Of a stretch of 64,000 nt of DNA, positions 13,768 through 37,999 are shown piece after piece. Source of the stretch: Sciurus carolinensis (lineage: Eukaryota; Chordata; Mammalia; Rodentia; Sciuridae); contig NC_062215.1 in NCBI RefSeq assembly GCF_902686445.1, positions 26,062,750-26,126,749 of the forward strand, in the 5' to 3' direction. Each line of letters starts with the position of its first letter. The stretch's first letter is position 1. The notes below the pieces were generated by a model. The model saw only the letters and a list, made by a program, of their open reading frames with translations. It ran no database searches and was not told the origin of the DNA. A program made the position numbers and the translations under genes.

Positions 13768-14178
13768 GTGTGTGTGCAGTACTGGGGATTGAACCCAGGG
13801 CCTTACACATGCCAGGCAAGTGCTCTACCACCAAGCTATTCCCCAGCCCTTTCCAAATTTTTTGAGACAGCGTCTAAGTTGCCCTGGCCCACCTTGAACT
13901 TGCAATCCTCCTCCTTCATCCTCCCTAGTAGCTGTGATTACAGGCATATAGCACTATACCTGGCTTGGGTGTTTTGTCTGTTTGTTTTGGTACCAGTTAT
14001 TGAGCCCAGGGATGCTGAACCACTGAACCTCATCCTCAGCCCTTTTTAATATTTTATTTAGAGAAAGGGTCTCACTGAGTTGCTTAGGGCCTTGATATAT
14101 TGCTGAGGCTGCCTTTGAATCCTCCTGCCTCAGCCTCCCGAGTAGCTGGGATTACAGGCGTGTGCCACCACACCCAAC
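13768..14178 (-). mobile_element. Two minus-strand composite SINEs
   Basis: Copies at about 13768-13968 and 13985-14178. Each reads ID half first (GATTGAACCCAGGGCCTTAC, AAGTGCTCTACCACC), then the reversed B1 half (GATTACAGGC). The second shows the AGTAGCTGGGATTACAGGCG hallmark clearly. Confidence 0.85.
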
Positions 14179-15258
14179 TTTTTAAAATAACACCGTTTAT
14201 GTGTATTTCTTTTATAATTTAAAAAACAGGTCTAAATCAGGGTGAGGAATAATAAATAAGGACCTCACAGACAAATGGGAAAAAATAACAAAAAGTCTAA
14301 ATTAAAATGATCCCAAGATTTTTTAGCAAAATCCAAAGAAGTATCAATTTTATTTTTATCTCATCATTAGAAATACATTTTACTTTGTAACATATTTACA
14401 TATTTTCTTAAAAGAACAAAAGATATAAAAAGAAAATTAAATTTCCCTCTAACTTGGAGCTTCAGTTCCAAGTAGTCATTATCCTTAAAGTAGTCATTAT
14501 CCTTACTGCATTGAATATACTTTATTTTCTATTCTTATCTATGCCATTCTATGTCTTTAAAATGCAGTCACAATCCATTAAATTGGGTGGGCTATGAAAT
14601 ACACTGATCTAGAAAAACCTTCAGGAAAAACCACATTGTCATTCATGTATGGAGGCAACCAGAGAACCCCAGGTGTAGAAGTCATTTAAAAATTAATTCC
14701 ACTGAGGACTCTTCTTGCATAAATCATTCAAAGATGTGTACTAGGACACTAGGCAGGGGAGAGAATCAGGCAGAAAAACTCAAGAATGAGAAAAAAGTCC
14801 AACTGAAGTGCCTGCTTAGAGGTTTAGTAGCAGGGGACTCTTCAAGTATTCTCTGAAGAATGTAAATTGCTAGAACATTTTTGCAATCTTCTGGGAATAT
14901 CTTTTAAAATTGAAATATACATACCTGTCTCACTCTTGGAAATCTATCATACCAAAAAAAAAAAAAAAAAAAAAAAAAACAAAAGACACCAACCAGTAGG
15001 TCAGGTTATACAAACTAAAATGCTTCTGACAGCAATAAGTGCAGCGATATAAATGTGCAATATCAGCAATGACTAGCGATGACATAAGTGTACAATAAAC
15101 AGGTTAATGTTTTAATAAATTATGGTGCAGCTACATACTAAAGTACTAAATTTCATCTAGTTATTTTTTAAGAAATCAGCTATGTATGGATTAACTTAGA
15201 GGCATGTTCAGGATAAAATGGTGATTAAAAAAAAAGTAGCTGAAGAATTTCTTTTCTA

Positions 15259-15896
15259 TTTTGGTACCAGGGATTAAACACAGGAGTGCTCTAACCATGG
15301 AGCCATATCTCCAGTCCTTTTCTATATTTTATTTAGAGACAAGGCCTTGCTAAGTTGCTGAAACTGGCTTTGAACTTGGGATCCTCCTGCCTCAACCTCC
15401 CAAGTCACTTGGATTACAGTCATGCACCACTAGCTATAGCTAGAGAATTTCTATATGATCCTGTTCCTTTAAAACCTAGGCAGGGGGACTGGGGTGTGAC
15501 TCAGTGGTAGACTGCTGGCTTAGCACATGTGAGGCACTAGGTTCAATCCTCAGCACCACTTAAGAATAAATTTTTTAAAATAACAGCAAATGGAGTAATT
15601 AATTAAATTAAAAATCTAGGCAGGGACCCTATTAAAGGATATTCATATTTACATGAACAGAGAGAAAGATGTGGAAGGACCAAAGCAAATTGTCAAGGCA
15701 GATCATTCTAAGTTGGGGAGCAGAGGGGAAGTTAGGGGAGATCACTGGCTGTTCTGAAAAAAATTTTTTTAAATATTTTGTTTTAGTTGTAGGTGGACAT
15801 AATACCTTTATTTTATTTATGTGGTGCTGAGGATCCAACCCAGGGCTTCCACACATGCTAGGTGAGCGCCCTACCACTGAGCCACATGTAGCCCTA
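15259..15896. mobile_element. Cluster of three SINEs
   Basis: A minus-strand composite at 15259-15435; a plus-strand ID-like element at about 15486-15590 (GTGACTCAGTGGTAGACTGC); and a minus-strand ID with its long 3' segment at 15762-15896 (TAGTTGTAGGTGGACATAAT, GTGGTGCTGAGGATCCAACC). The last is the sciurid ID subtype that recurs at 52616 and 56935. Confidence 0.8.
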
Positions 15897-16134
15897 TTCT
15901 GAAACATTTTTGAGCTGACTTGTTGCCTATGTACACAATTTTTAATCCAATTTTTAAATTTACTTGGTAAAGGGCATTAAACAAGTTAATATACATGTAT
16001 CACTAAATAATTATATTTTAAAAAATTGTTTCAAAATTGATGATCCAAAATAGCATTTGTTCATTTAAAAGAGATTAGCTACATTATAACCAAAAACAAT
16101 GAAGTTTATAGTCCCAAATGAAATTTTCTATTTT

Positions 16135-16492
16135 GTATTTTATTTAGAGACAGGATTTCACTGAGTTGCTTAGCACTTCACACATTGCTGAGACTGGTTT
16201 TGAACTTGCAATCCTCCTGCCTCAGCCTCCCAGGCTGCTGGGATTACAGGTGTGTACCACTGCGCCCCGCTGAAATGAGACTTTAAAAATTAGGAATGAA
16301 CCAGGTGCAGTGGAGCATGCCTGTAATCCCAGCAGCTCAGGAGCCTGAGGCAAGAGGATCACAAGTTCAAGGCTTGCCTTAGCAACTTATCAAGGCCCTA
16401 AGCAATTTATTGAGACCCTATCTCAAAATAAAAAATAAAAAGAACTTGGGATGTAGATCAGTGGTAAAGTGCCCCTGGGTGTAATCTCTGGT

Positions 16493-16530
<38 letters not shown>
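16135..16530. mobile_element. Minus-strand B1-like piece and plus-strand composite SINE with (GA)n tail
   Basis: 16135-16272 is a reversed B1-type half. 16297-16492 is a plus-strand composite (GGTGCAGTGGAGCATGCCTG) whose tail has expanded into (GA)n at 16493-16530. Confidence 0.8.
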
Positions 16531-16687
16531 TGAATATGAATGGTGAGAAATTTTCCACAACAGGAATAAAATTACAGTCCTATATGGACTGTGATCACTG
16601 TATTTCATATCACAAATATCTGAAAAGCCTTAAGACAAACACAGTAGAATTAGAAAAAGAATTCTAATTCTTGCCTTTTAAATGTTG

Positions 16688-16910
16688 TTGTTTTTGTTGG
16701 TATCATTATTTGTTTCTGGGGATTAAACCCAGGGGCACTTTACCACTGAGCTTCATCTCCAGCCCGTTTTTGTTTTTTATTTTGAGACAGAGCCTCACTA
16801 AGTTACCTACGGCCTTGCTAAATTGCTCAGGCTGGCCTCAAACTTGTGATCCTCCTGCCTTAGCTCCAGAATTGCTGGGATTAGAGATGTGTGCCGCTGC
16901 GCCTGGCGTC
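16688..16910 (-). mobile_element. Composite SINE
   Basis: Reversed ID half (GGGGATTAAACCCAGGGGCA, CTGAGCTTCATC) followed by reversed B1 half (GTGATCCTCCTGCCTTAGC). The following DNA to 17,780 is AT-rich with no recognisable gene. Confidence 0.8.
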
Positions 16911-17789
16911 TTGCCTTCTAGATTATTGAGGAAGAGTACAGCAAAAAACAGTCTATTTAGCACTAAAAAGAAAACAGCTCAATGTGTGTGAGGCCTAAAA
17001 CTCAAGCCCAATGTGAATTGCTGCCTTGACCTATGTGAAGCTCGGAGGGCCTCGGAGGGCCTAACCCTATATTCTCCTCCCCAATCTACCCTCTCGGGAA
17101 AGGTCCCCTAGCAAACCACCTCCTTACCAAGGGGACCAGGCACAGTCCTGCTTATTCCTGAACCAGTTTCAGTTCCCTGCAGCCTGAAGCCAGCTTAAGT
17201 TCAAGTAAGCCATGCACATCCTCCTGCAGAAGCCAGGGGACACTCCATCCTTTTGGTACTACAAAGTCTGCCTCCCACAGACCCCAGTTTAGAAAATATA
17301 GACTTATAGTTCTAAAAAAAGAAAGTTTGAATAAATCATTAATGGCAATAAAAGTAAATTAATTAAACACACTTAATAAAATACAGAGTGTCAGATTTGG
17401 TTTAAAAAAATCAATATCCAGTTGTATGTTACTAATGTTTTCACTATCATGTCTTCAATATTATTTCCCTGTCATTTTATTTACTTTCTTCTGAAAAAAA
17501 AAAAACTATGAGATATATTGGAGTCTTTTAATTTATTCTCCTACTCTTGAAACTGTTCTCTCTTACACTTAGTCTGTCTCTTTGCACTGCATACTATATA
17601 GATCTCTTTAGAATTAATTTCCAATTCACTTATTTTATCCTCAACTATTTCCAGTAAAGAGTTCATTCCATCTTTTAGATATTTATGGCATGATTATATT
17701 TTATTTCTGAGATTTAATTTAATAATGAATTTAATTTCATGACTATATGCTCATCTTATTTTTAATCTACATTTGTTTCACAGTATCTT

Positions 17790-17975
17790 AGCCAGATGCA
17801 ATGGCACTTGCCTGTAACGCCACTCAGGCTCAGGAGATTGACACGGGAGGATTATAAGCTCAAGGCCATTCTCAACAACTTAATCACGCCCAGTCTCAGG
17901 AAAACAATTAGAAAGGAATGGAGATATAGCTCAGTCGTAGAGCACCACTGGATTCAATCTCCAGTACCACTAAAA
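17790..17975 (+). mobile_element. Diverged composite SINE
   Basis: CCAGATGCAATGGCACTTGC start and TATAGCTCAGTCGTAGAGCA right half; more diverged than most copies in the window. Confidence 0.7.
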
Positions 17976-18239
17976 AAAATAAAAAAAATTTTAAAAATTT
18001 TAAAAAGTTAAATTTTTAAAAATTTCTTCTTTGTAAAATGATTTCCCCACTTATCTCTTTGGGCATCCTGGTTTTTGTGTTTTTACCATATGAATCAAAA
18101 AAATGACTTTCATCTATGTGAGCTCATATTTCAGTTGTTGAATTGGTTGACTACTATCTTTAGCATTTGGTTTCTTCAAGTGGTTTACAGGCTGGGAATT
18201 TTTGTTTTTCTTTGTGGATTCTCCCCCTCCCTCCCTCCA

Positions 18240-18242
<3 letters not shown>

Positions 18243-18292
<50 letters not shown>
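18243..18292 (+). repeat. (CT)n microsatellite
   Basis: About 25 uninterrupted CT units inside a pyrimidine-rich tract (18,220-18,305). Open frames over this tract are Ser/Leu or Arg/Glu repeats caused by the microsatellite and are not genes. Confidence 0.95.
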
Positions 18293-18295
<3 letters not shown>

Positions 18296-19508
18296 CCTCC
18301 CTCCTTTTACGTCTGCTGGATTTGTTTGGTGACTGCATCCACTGTACCCTGGTCCAGAACTTGTCATCTGAGGGCACTGGGAACTGGTGCTCTTCCCTCA
18401 CACTGGGGAACTTGCAGACTCGACACAGAGAGAATGGCGACGGTGCTCTTGGCTGGAAAGCTATTTCTGCTCTCCAGCCCCCCAGGCCCATGGTTTTGGC
18501 CATAGCCCCTGAGATCTGCTCAGCTGCCTTTTTTTCCCCTCTTCTTTTCAGCCTCCTTTCAAAAGTGCGATGGCCTCACTCCAGCCCTTGGCTTGGCAGT
18601 CTGGCTCTGTCCTCCATTCTCTGAAAACATTTCAGCTCCCCTTCCCCCACAGGCGCTGGGCTTTGGGCCTTCTCTCCCCTTGCCTTTACCAGTTCTCTTT
18701 CTTGGAATGATGTTTATCCAGATTTTTAACCTGTCTTTGTCATATGAATGCCTGTTTGTTACGTGTTTGCAGCACAGAGTGTGCATCAAAGCATAACCGT
18801 GGAAGTCCCTTCTTGTTAAGGTCTAAGTCACATGGAGAGGGAGTGGGAACATACCAGCTGCTAGAGTCCAGGAGGGAGGACCCGAGCACAGGAGCTGCCA
18901 CCCTGTGCCCCCAGGTCATGGGCATTTTGTCTGAGGTGAGCCAGACCAGGGAAAGCCCATCTGGGTAGCTTCTAATTATGGACCAGCTTCCCGTAATGGC
19001 CCTATGTGGCAGTCAGGGGACTTGCTGAGCAGAACGCTCCATCCCAGAGCTCTTCCGTTTACACCCCCTTATGTGACGCATGCGTGCCCATCACAGGCAT
19101 TTCAGACAACTCAGAGAAAGAAAGACAGGCAGACAACTAGGAGGACCAAAGAGAAAGCTGAAGTACATATGTGGAGTCTCAGTTGGCTCAATAGAAAGAT
19201 GAAAGAGATGTGACCCTTTTCATTTTTGGAACAATTCATACTGTTGACACACATTACAAGCAAAATAACTGTGGAAGAAAAATAAGAGAGATGGCGTATT
19301 TAATTTTTTCTCCAGAAAAACATTCATAAATTACACTGTTGAACTAAAACAGAAACACAAAATTCTGAATAGACCAATAACCAGGAGAGGAAAAAATAGA
19401 AATTACTAAGGAATTAGCTCCCTAAGGAGCTTCTGGGTGGGTACTTTTGCTGGCAAGCCTTTTCAAATGCTTAAGGAACAGCAGTGTCTATTGCAAAAAA
19501 GAATAAAG

Positions 19509-19708
19509 AGGGGCTGGTGGCACAGTTCAGTGATGGAACATGTGCTTATGCTCCAGACCTTGGGTTCTGCCCTAAAAGAGGAAAAGGAAAAGAATAGGAC
19601 TGGGAGATACTCAGTTGGTAGAGTGCTTGCCTTGTGCTTGCCTTGCAAGCACAAGGCCCTGAGTTTGATCCCCAGCACTGCAAAAAAAAAAAAAAAAAAA
19701 AAAAAAAA
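19509..19708 (+). mobile_element. ID elements, one with an internal duplication
   Basis: A diverged ID-like stretch (19509-19575) is followed by a well-kept ID at 19595-19680 with TCAGTTGGTAGAGTGCTTGC, CAAGGCCCTGAG and a 28-base poly-A tail. Inside, GTGCTTGCCTT is repeated in tandem, lengthening the element by 11 bases. Confidence 0.85.
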
Positions 19709-19784
19709 GGAAAAGAATAAAGAAGGAGTGCTCTTCAATGTGTGTTGTAAACTGGTATAACTTGGGTACCCAAATCTACCAGAG

Positions 19785-19990
19785 ATTTTTAAAAAAAAAT
19801 TTTTTATTTGTTCTAATTTGTTGCACATGACAGCAGAATGCATTCATACATGTTGATAGATCATACATAAATGGAGCGCCATCTCTCATTTTTCTGATTG
19901 GACATGTTGTAGGATCACATGGGTCCTGCAGTCATATATGTACATGAGGTATAATGTCTGTTTCACTCTACCATCCTTCCTACTCCACAG
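19785..19990. mobile_element. Probable L1 3' fragment
   Basis: GTTGCACATGACAGCAGAAT and AGGATCACATGGGTCCTGCA resemble a dispersed sciurid L1 tail. I cannot name the subfamily, and the call rests on memory. Confidence 0.4.
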
Positions 19991-20330
19991 AGATTTTTTT
20001 TTAATGAGGAAAGAAAACCATATAATAGGGGTTGCAAAGTCATATGTCTATAAGAGCCAGAGAGTGACACAAACAGGGACAGGTGATTAGGTGTGAAATG
20101 ACAAGGGAGGGTGAGAGCTGCAGGTACTGGAGACTGTGCGCCCCTTATTCAGGAACTCAGAATCAAAGCCTCCAAAACCCTGCCAAATATTTCAGTCCCT
20201 AGTCACCAATTTGCAGCCTCTGGTATATCTCCATTATAAACATAGATGTAAACATAATATAAACATAGATGTAAAAATACTAAGTAAAATACTAGTAAAT
20301 TCAATTTCACATATTCTACCATTTAAAAAG

Positions 20331-20412
20331 TGGGGTGTCATTCAGTGATAGGGCACTGCTTAGCATGCGAGAGGCCCTGGGTTCAGTCCCAGCACCAAAT
20401 GAATAAATAATT
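20331..20412 (+). mobile_element. ID element
   Basis: Shows TTCAGTGATAGGGCACTGCT, GAGGCCCTGGGTTCAGTCCC and an AT-rich tail. The DNA from 20,420 to 21,160 holds no recognisable gene. Confidence 0.75.
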
Positions 20413-21166
20413 TTTTAAAATCTATGGTGACCAAATAATATTTACTGTAAAGATGCAAAAGATGTTCTAAGATGTAGAAAATATTTTAAAAAATCATTCG
20501 TCCTCTCAAGAGATCACATTGGAACAACCCACGTGATGTTTTTGATAGATGTCATAACTTTCTGACAAGCAGGGACCCACGGTACCAGAGATGGGTTCTG
20601 TGTGAGCTGGCAGAGTGTGATCCAAAAGGTAGCACCCTAGGGTAAGGCCAGTCTCAGGGTTGTGACAGCCTAGTGATGTGTCAATCCAAAGGAACTGGAC
20701 AGATGAGCAGAAAGCAGGGTGGGGGTGGCAGGATGCTCCAAGGCATGAGCTGGGGGCTTTCCTGCAGGGGACCTCCATGCCCTCTGGTTCTGAGCCAAAT
20801 TTAAATTGTGGTTGTGGAAAACACATCCGAAAGCATTCAGCATCCAAGCCTCATCAAATAGCTCTGCCAATTAAGATGGCAAAACGATTCCCAATTCCTT
20901 CATAAGAGAAAGGGTACCTCATACCAGCAAGCGACCTAACGACTACAGGATGCTTTCCCATTCTGATGTTCCCAGAAACCTTTTGGTATTTGCAAGACTT
21001 TCCACAATAAAAGAATAAAGCACAATGGAATTTATAGGGAGAACTAAAGAGAAGAGGGAACCAAGGGGAACAATAAACCTTTCATTTTATACAGTCAAAT
21101 CTAAATCAATCTATGAAGGCTATATCTCAATAACAAATTTGTTTTTAAAATAGTAAAATATAGACA

Positions 21167-21327
21167 GATGGCCAGGTGCAGTGGCTCACACCTGTAATCC
21201 AGCAATTGAGGCCAAGTTTAAGGCCAATCTGGGCAATTTAGGAAAGCAGGCCCTGTCTCAAAAAATGAAAAGGAATAAGGATGTAGCTCAGTGGTAGAGT
21301 ATCTCTGGGTTCACTTCCCAGTACCAA

Positions 21328-21365
<38 letters not shown>

Positions 21366-22265
21366 CATCCTAATCTAAATGAGACTAGGACTATATGCTA
21401 AAAAAGTCCCTGGCACCCCTATTTTATGTCATTATTAAAAAAACAAACTCCAAATTAAAGACAAATGTAAAACAAGAAAGAAAGAAAGAAAAGAAGAAAG
21501 AAAGAAAGATTGATTGATTGTAGGAGAACATTTAAGACCATAAGCATCATCAAAGACTGGGGAGAGGCTGGGCCTGGTGGCACACGCCTATGATCCCAGC
21601 GACTCTGGAGGCTGAGGCAGGAGGACTGCAAGTTCAAACCATCCTCAGCAAAAGTGAGGGGCTAAGCAACTCAGCGAGACCCTGTCTCTAAATAAAATAC
21701 AAAATAGGGCTGGGGATGTGACTCAGTGGTTGAGTTCAATCCACGGTATTCCCCCCCCCCAGAAACAACAACAACAACAACAACAACAACAGAGAGATCT
21801 ATTAAACCAAAATGGGAAATGAGAAGCACTAAAATAAAAGAAGAACCTTCCCTCCTCCCCCAATCCTGGGATTGAACCCAGGGGTGCTCTACTACTGAGC
21901 TACATCCCCAGTCCTTTTTATTTTTACTTTGAGGCAGGATCTCTGCTAAGTTGCCCAGGTTGTCATTGAACTTGTGATCCTCCTACCTCAGCCTTCCCAG
22001 TGGCTGAGATTACAGTTGTGTGCCACTGCACACAACTAGGAACATATTTGAATACCAAAAAAAGTTTTAGCCGGGCACAGTGGTGCATGTCTGTAACCCC
22101 AGTGGCTCAGGAGGCAGAGACAGGAGGATCGATAGTTCAAAGCCAGCCTCAACAACAGCCAGGCACTAAGCAACTCAGTGAAATCATCTCTAAATAAAAT
22201 AGGGCTAGGGATGTGGTTCAGTGGTTTAGGGCACCTGAGTTCAATCCCCGGTACCCTCCCCCCCA
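21167..22265. mobile_element. Run of four composite SINEs with (AAT)n and (CAA)n tails
   Basis: Plus-strand copies at about 21167-21328 (tail (AAT)n 21329-21362), 21567-21765 (tail (CAA)n 21766-21791) and 22068-22264; a minus-strand copy at 21863-22040. All show the B1 left half and ID right half. Confidence 0.85.
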
Positions 22266-22449
22266 AAAATTTAAATGGACTTTAAAAAGCCAAAGTGCAA
22301 AGGTAAATTGAGGGTAATTTACATTCTAAGTGGATAAAAACTCTTAAAATTTGTAAGAAAAAGACAAACAATTAATAGCAATAAATTTAATTTGTGGAGA
22401 ATATGACAAGGCATAACTAGAAAAGAGTAAATCCAAAGAATATATAAAG

Positions 22450-23010
22450 TGTGATGGGCTGACAAATATGGCTCCATGAGAATGTTCTAGGCCAGACTCT
22501 AAGGGAAATGACTAAACAGACTCCATTTTGCTCTGAGACTCCATGTTATGTAGGAAATAAGCTTCTCCCATGGGAACACCCGCCTCTGTGCCCATCATCA
22601 GTTACTTAGTGTGACATGTTTAACAATACAGAATGACAATTTCTATGTAAAGAAACAATGCTCTCTTTTGATTCCTATTGCTCCTAAACAATGTACCATG
22701 TGAACGGTGATTGTGTGGATGTTAGTAACCTTTCTTTAGTTTGTACCTAGGTAAGGGTCGTTTTAACCCACTTCCCCCTCTGTCGATGATCTCATGATGT
22801 TAATATGTAATTTCGAATCATAGCAACAGACACTTATGATTGATGTGATTTTTAGTATAAGAACCCTACAACCCTGTGGTCGGGGCTGTTCTCCCAATAG
22901 CCATTTTTTTGGGCATTGTGTGAGACAGTCAGCCAGCCGGCTTAATAAAGACTCTCAAATTTGGACTTCTCAGTGGTGATCGGTCTGTTCTTAAGTTGTG
23001 CCCCATAACA
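22450..23010 (+). mobile_element. Solo retroviral LTR with target-site duplication
   Basis: The 561-bp element starts TGTGATGGGC and ends CCCCATAACA; the ends form an imperfect inverted repeat with TG/CA termini. TAAAG flanks both sides exactly (22445-22449 and 23011-23015), a 5-bp target-site duplication. AATAAA followed by a CT-rich, GT-containing stretch near 22,944-22,980 is the LTR's own poly-A region. No gag, pol or env lies nearby, so it is a solo LTR left by recombination of a provirus. The orientation follows the poly-A signal. It may be class I by general look, which I cannot prove. Confidence 0.85.
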
Positions 23011-23019
23011 TAAAGCAAT

Positions 23020-23412
23020 TAATGAATAGTGCCCAGCAGAGAAGTGTAAATTAAAAAATGATGAGATCACTTCTCACCTATCAGATTAGCAAAAATTAAA
23101 AAGAGAGTAACACCTGTGACTAGAAGGATGCAGGAAAACGATACCCTGATATCCTCATTGTTGCTGGAAATAGGACTCTTCACAGCATCTTCAGAAACCA
23201 ATTTGGCAATATCTATTAAAATTTAAAATTTTCCTTCTCCCCACTAACAGTATTCCTGGGAAATTCTACTATAGAAATAAAAGCATCAACTATAAGCATA
23301 AGTATAGCAGCATGTTTGTTTAAGCTTTGTGGCAAGACCCTGGAAACCTAATGAGTGTCCATTCAAGGAAGGAGTAGAATATTATGCAGCCATTAAAAAG
23401 AATGAGTTAGCC
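23020..23412 (+). mobile_element. L1 3' end fragment
   Basis: GAGATCACTTCTCACCTATC, AATTTGGCAATATCTATTAA and GTAGAATATTATGCAGCCAT are landmarks of mammalian L1 3' ends, the last coding for nothing intact here. The solo LTR sits directly before it and probably inserted into or beside it. Confidence 0.65.
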
Positions 23413-23612
23413 AGGCACGAGTCACCTGGGCACAGTGGCCTACACATATAATCCCAGCTACTTGGGAGGCTAAGACAGAAAGATTGCAAATTTGAGGCCA
23501 GCTTCAGCAATTTAGCCAAGACACTGTCTCAAAATAAAAATTAATTAATTAATTAATTTTTAAAAAGGACTGGGGATGTAGCTCAGTAGTAGAGTGCCCT
23601 GAACCAAACACC
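23413..23612 (+). mobile_element. Composite SINE inserted next to the L1 fragment
   Basis: CACAGTGGCCTACACATATA, CTACTTGGGAGGCTAAG and GATGTAGCTCAGTAGTAGAG identify both halves; an AATT-rich linker replaces the usual middle A-tract. 23,613-24,487 holds no recognisable gene. Confidence 0.75.
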
Positions 23613-24487
23613 ATGTGTGATGTGACCCTAGTCATTCGAAATTATGTACACATAATTATGTACACATAATGAGAAGGAGAGAGGACAGTCCCCATTATGT
23701 TAATGATAATTATTGGGGGGGGTGGGCTTCAAGTCGCTTTAACTTTTTTCCTTTTTTTTGGTTTTTATTTAAATGTTATGTGAGTCTATACTCTTTATAT
23801 AATCAGAGTGAAAGAAAGCTATTTTCATGGGGGGAGTACTGGCAGGTATAGGTCCTTAGGGGACTTGATTTAATGAGCAAGGAAGATCGATATTTAATTA
23901 ACATATCAATTGCTGGCATGTCAACTGATGTTTTCCCAAATCCTTGAAGTGTAGGTTCTCTTAAGTAGCCAAACTGTCATCTGAAACATTGTTTATAATT
24001 CTTCCATTTAACTAAGGCTGAGGAATGGATTGATTACAAATGCCAAAGCAGGAGAGGATTAAAGAAAGTTTTATTGAAGTGCATCAAACGACTGCCTGTC
24101 CAGTGCTCATCCTAGTTTAGAATTCTTTCACCAAGCTATCTCTTGGCACCTTCCCAACGTGGCTACTATTAATTTCGAACTTTTTGAACTTAACATTTTT
24201 TTCTCTCTCTTTCCACCCCTCTCTGTAGTGGTTCTTAAAGCTCCGTTTTAAATCTTCTTTCTTGGTTTTGCCATCTCCATTCACCTTACCACTACACCTT
24301 ACCACTATCCTTTGGGGGACATTCTTTTACTTCTCCTCCTCTTTTCTCTCTCTCCACCATCCTGCCAGGCTCAGGGAAGGCTGCAAATGTCCAGTCCCTG
24401 TCTAACACCACGTTGAACAGACTCTGGGGGAATATTGAGGTCAGCTGGGAGCTGGCTTCTCCTGTTTTTTTCCCAACTTTTTTTTCC

Positions 24488-24648
24488 CTCCCTGTACTGA
24501 CCCAGGGGACACTGTACCACCGAGCTACATCCCAGTCCTTTTTGTTTTTTAGATTATCATCTAGTTACTGAACTTCAAATTGTTGATCTTCCTGCCTCAA
24601 TCTTCGGAGTAGTTGGGATTGCAGGCATGGGCCATCATGCCCAGCATC
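24488..24648 (-). mobile_element. Diverged composite SINE
   Basis: Reversed ID half (CACTGTACCACCGAGCTACA) and reversed B1 half (GAGTAGTTGGGATTGCAGGC), both well diverged. Confidence 0.65.
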
Positions 24649-24827
24649 CCAGGATTTCTTGAGCATTGCTGGGTGTCCCACGTGGTGGTAAGGATTCAAA
24701 GGCGAATAAGGCAGGATCCCAGAGAAAGGGGATATGATCTGTGCTCCCCTGGACAGTGTGCACAAGCAAAGATGCCGTTGATGGGGGCAGGGAGAACAGT
24801 TGGTAGGACTTGGCATATGCTAAGGTC

Positions 24828-25016
24828 TAGTGGTTGTTCAAGTGTGGTCCCAGACCACCACCAGCAGCATCACGTGGAACTTGCTGAAAATTCTAATTCT
24901 CGGGCCCCATCCGTGATTTACCAAAGTAGAAACTCCGGGGGTGAGGACCAGCGATAGTATCTGTTTTATCAAGTCCTCCAGGTGATTCTGACGCAAGCTA
25001 AAGTCTGAGAATCACA
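24828..25016 (+). mobile_element. MER5A-like hAT DNA transposon fossil
   Basis: TAGTGGTTGTTCAAGTGTGG start, GGAACTTGCTGAAAATTC and TCTCGGGCCCCATCC in the body, CCTCCAGGTGATTCTGACGC and GTCTGAGAATCAC at the end match the MER5A consensus I remember over nearly its full 189 bp. It is non-autonomous and carries no transposase. It lies 700-890 bp upstream of the XYLT2 start. Confidence 0.85.
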
Positions 25017-25036
25017 ACTCCAGAAGAGTCGGAAGA

Positions 25037-25120
25037 TGCTTAGGATGAGACAGAAGGAAAGCGGTTCCAGGATGCTTAGGATGAGGGAGTGGAGAAAGGC
25101 CAGAAGCTGCTTAGGATGAG
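25037..25120 (+). repeat. Three-copy ~36-bp imperfect tandem repeat upstream of XYLT2
   Basis: TGCTTAGGATGAG occurs at 25037-25049, 25073-25085 and 25108-25120, spaced 36 and 35 bp, with purine-rich linkers. It sits between the MER5A fossil and the CpG island. Confidence 0.8.
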
Positions 25121-25289
25121 GGAGAAGAGAGCAAAGGGTGTTTTTTTGAAGGGCCTCGGAGCCAGGCGACCGGTGAGACTGTCCTGGGTTACGGCATGAA
25201 GGTTTTAAAACAGGGCCTTGCGGCACTCACACAACCACTCCCAACTGGCTCTTCTGGGGGCTGTAGCATTCCCTGTGACCCTGAGGCGG

Positions 25290-37685
<12,396 letters not shown>

Positions 37686-37968
37686 CAGGGCCCCAGCCAG
37701 CACACCCGGAGAACCCGGGGAATTGCACCTTACAATGGAGGGCTGTACCCTCCCACGGGCAGGAACCAGAGGCCTCAGTGGTATACCACATCAGCCATCC
37801 AGAGCCGGCAGACGGCAGCCAAGGTGGGCTACTGTCTCTAACAGGGACCAGAGGGTTGGCAGGAACGGGAGAAGGGCTCCAACAGCATTCCACACCCAAC
37901 TCTCTTCCCTGTCCTCTCTAGTTTGTTTGTTATTTTTATTTAAAATGGTGTGTGGGGGAGGAACTAGA

Positions 37969-37974
37969 AATAAA
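37969..37974 (+). terminator. XYLT2 polyadenylation signal
   Basis: AATAAA lies 284 bases after the XYLT2 stop codon (37683-37685), followed by a GT-containing stretch. Cleavage would fall near 37,990 and give a short 3' UTR of about 300 bases. The coding frame, stop and hexamer are all close together, so this is the likely main 3' end. Confidence 0.8.
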
Positions 37975-37999
37975 AGATGTGCAATAGGGCTCAGAGCAG

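Noticed and set aside
18114..18503. Arg/Glu or Ser/Leu repeat proteins
   Set aside because: They translate the (CT)n microsatellite and flanks.
7962..23412. Retroviral or L1 protein genes around the LTRs and L1 fragments
   Set aside because: Only LTRs and 3' ends remain; no gag, pol, env or L1 ORF2 frame is visible.
25037..25120. CRISPR-like spaced repeats
   Set aside because: Only three imperfect copies in a mammalian promoter region; a simple tandem repeat.
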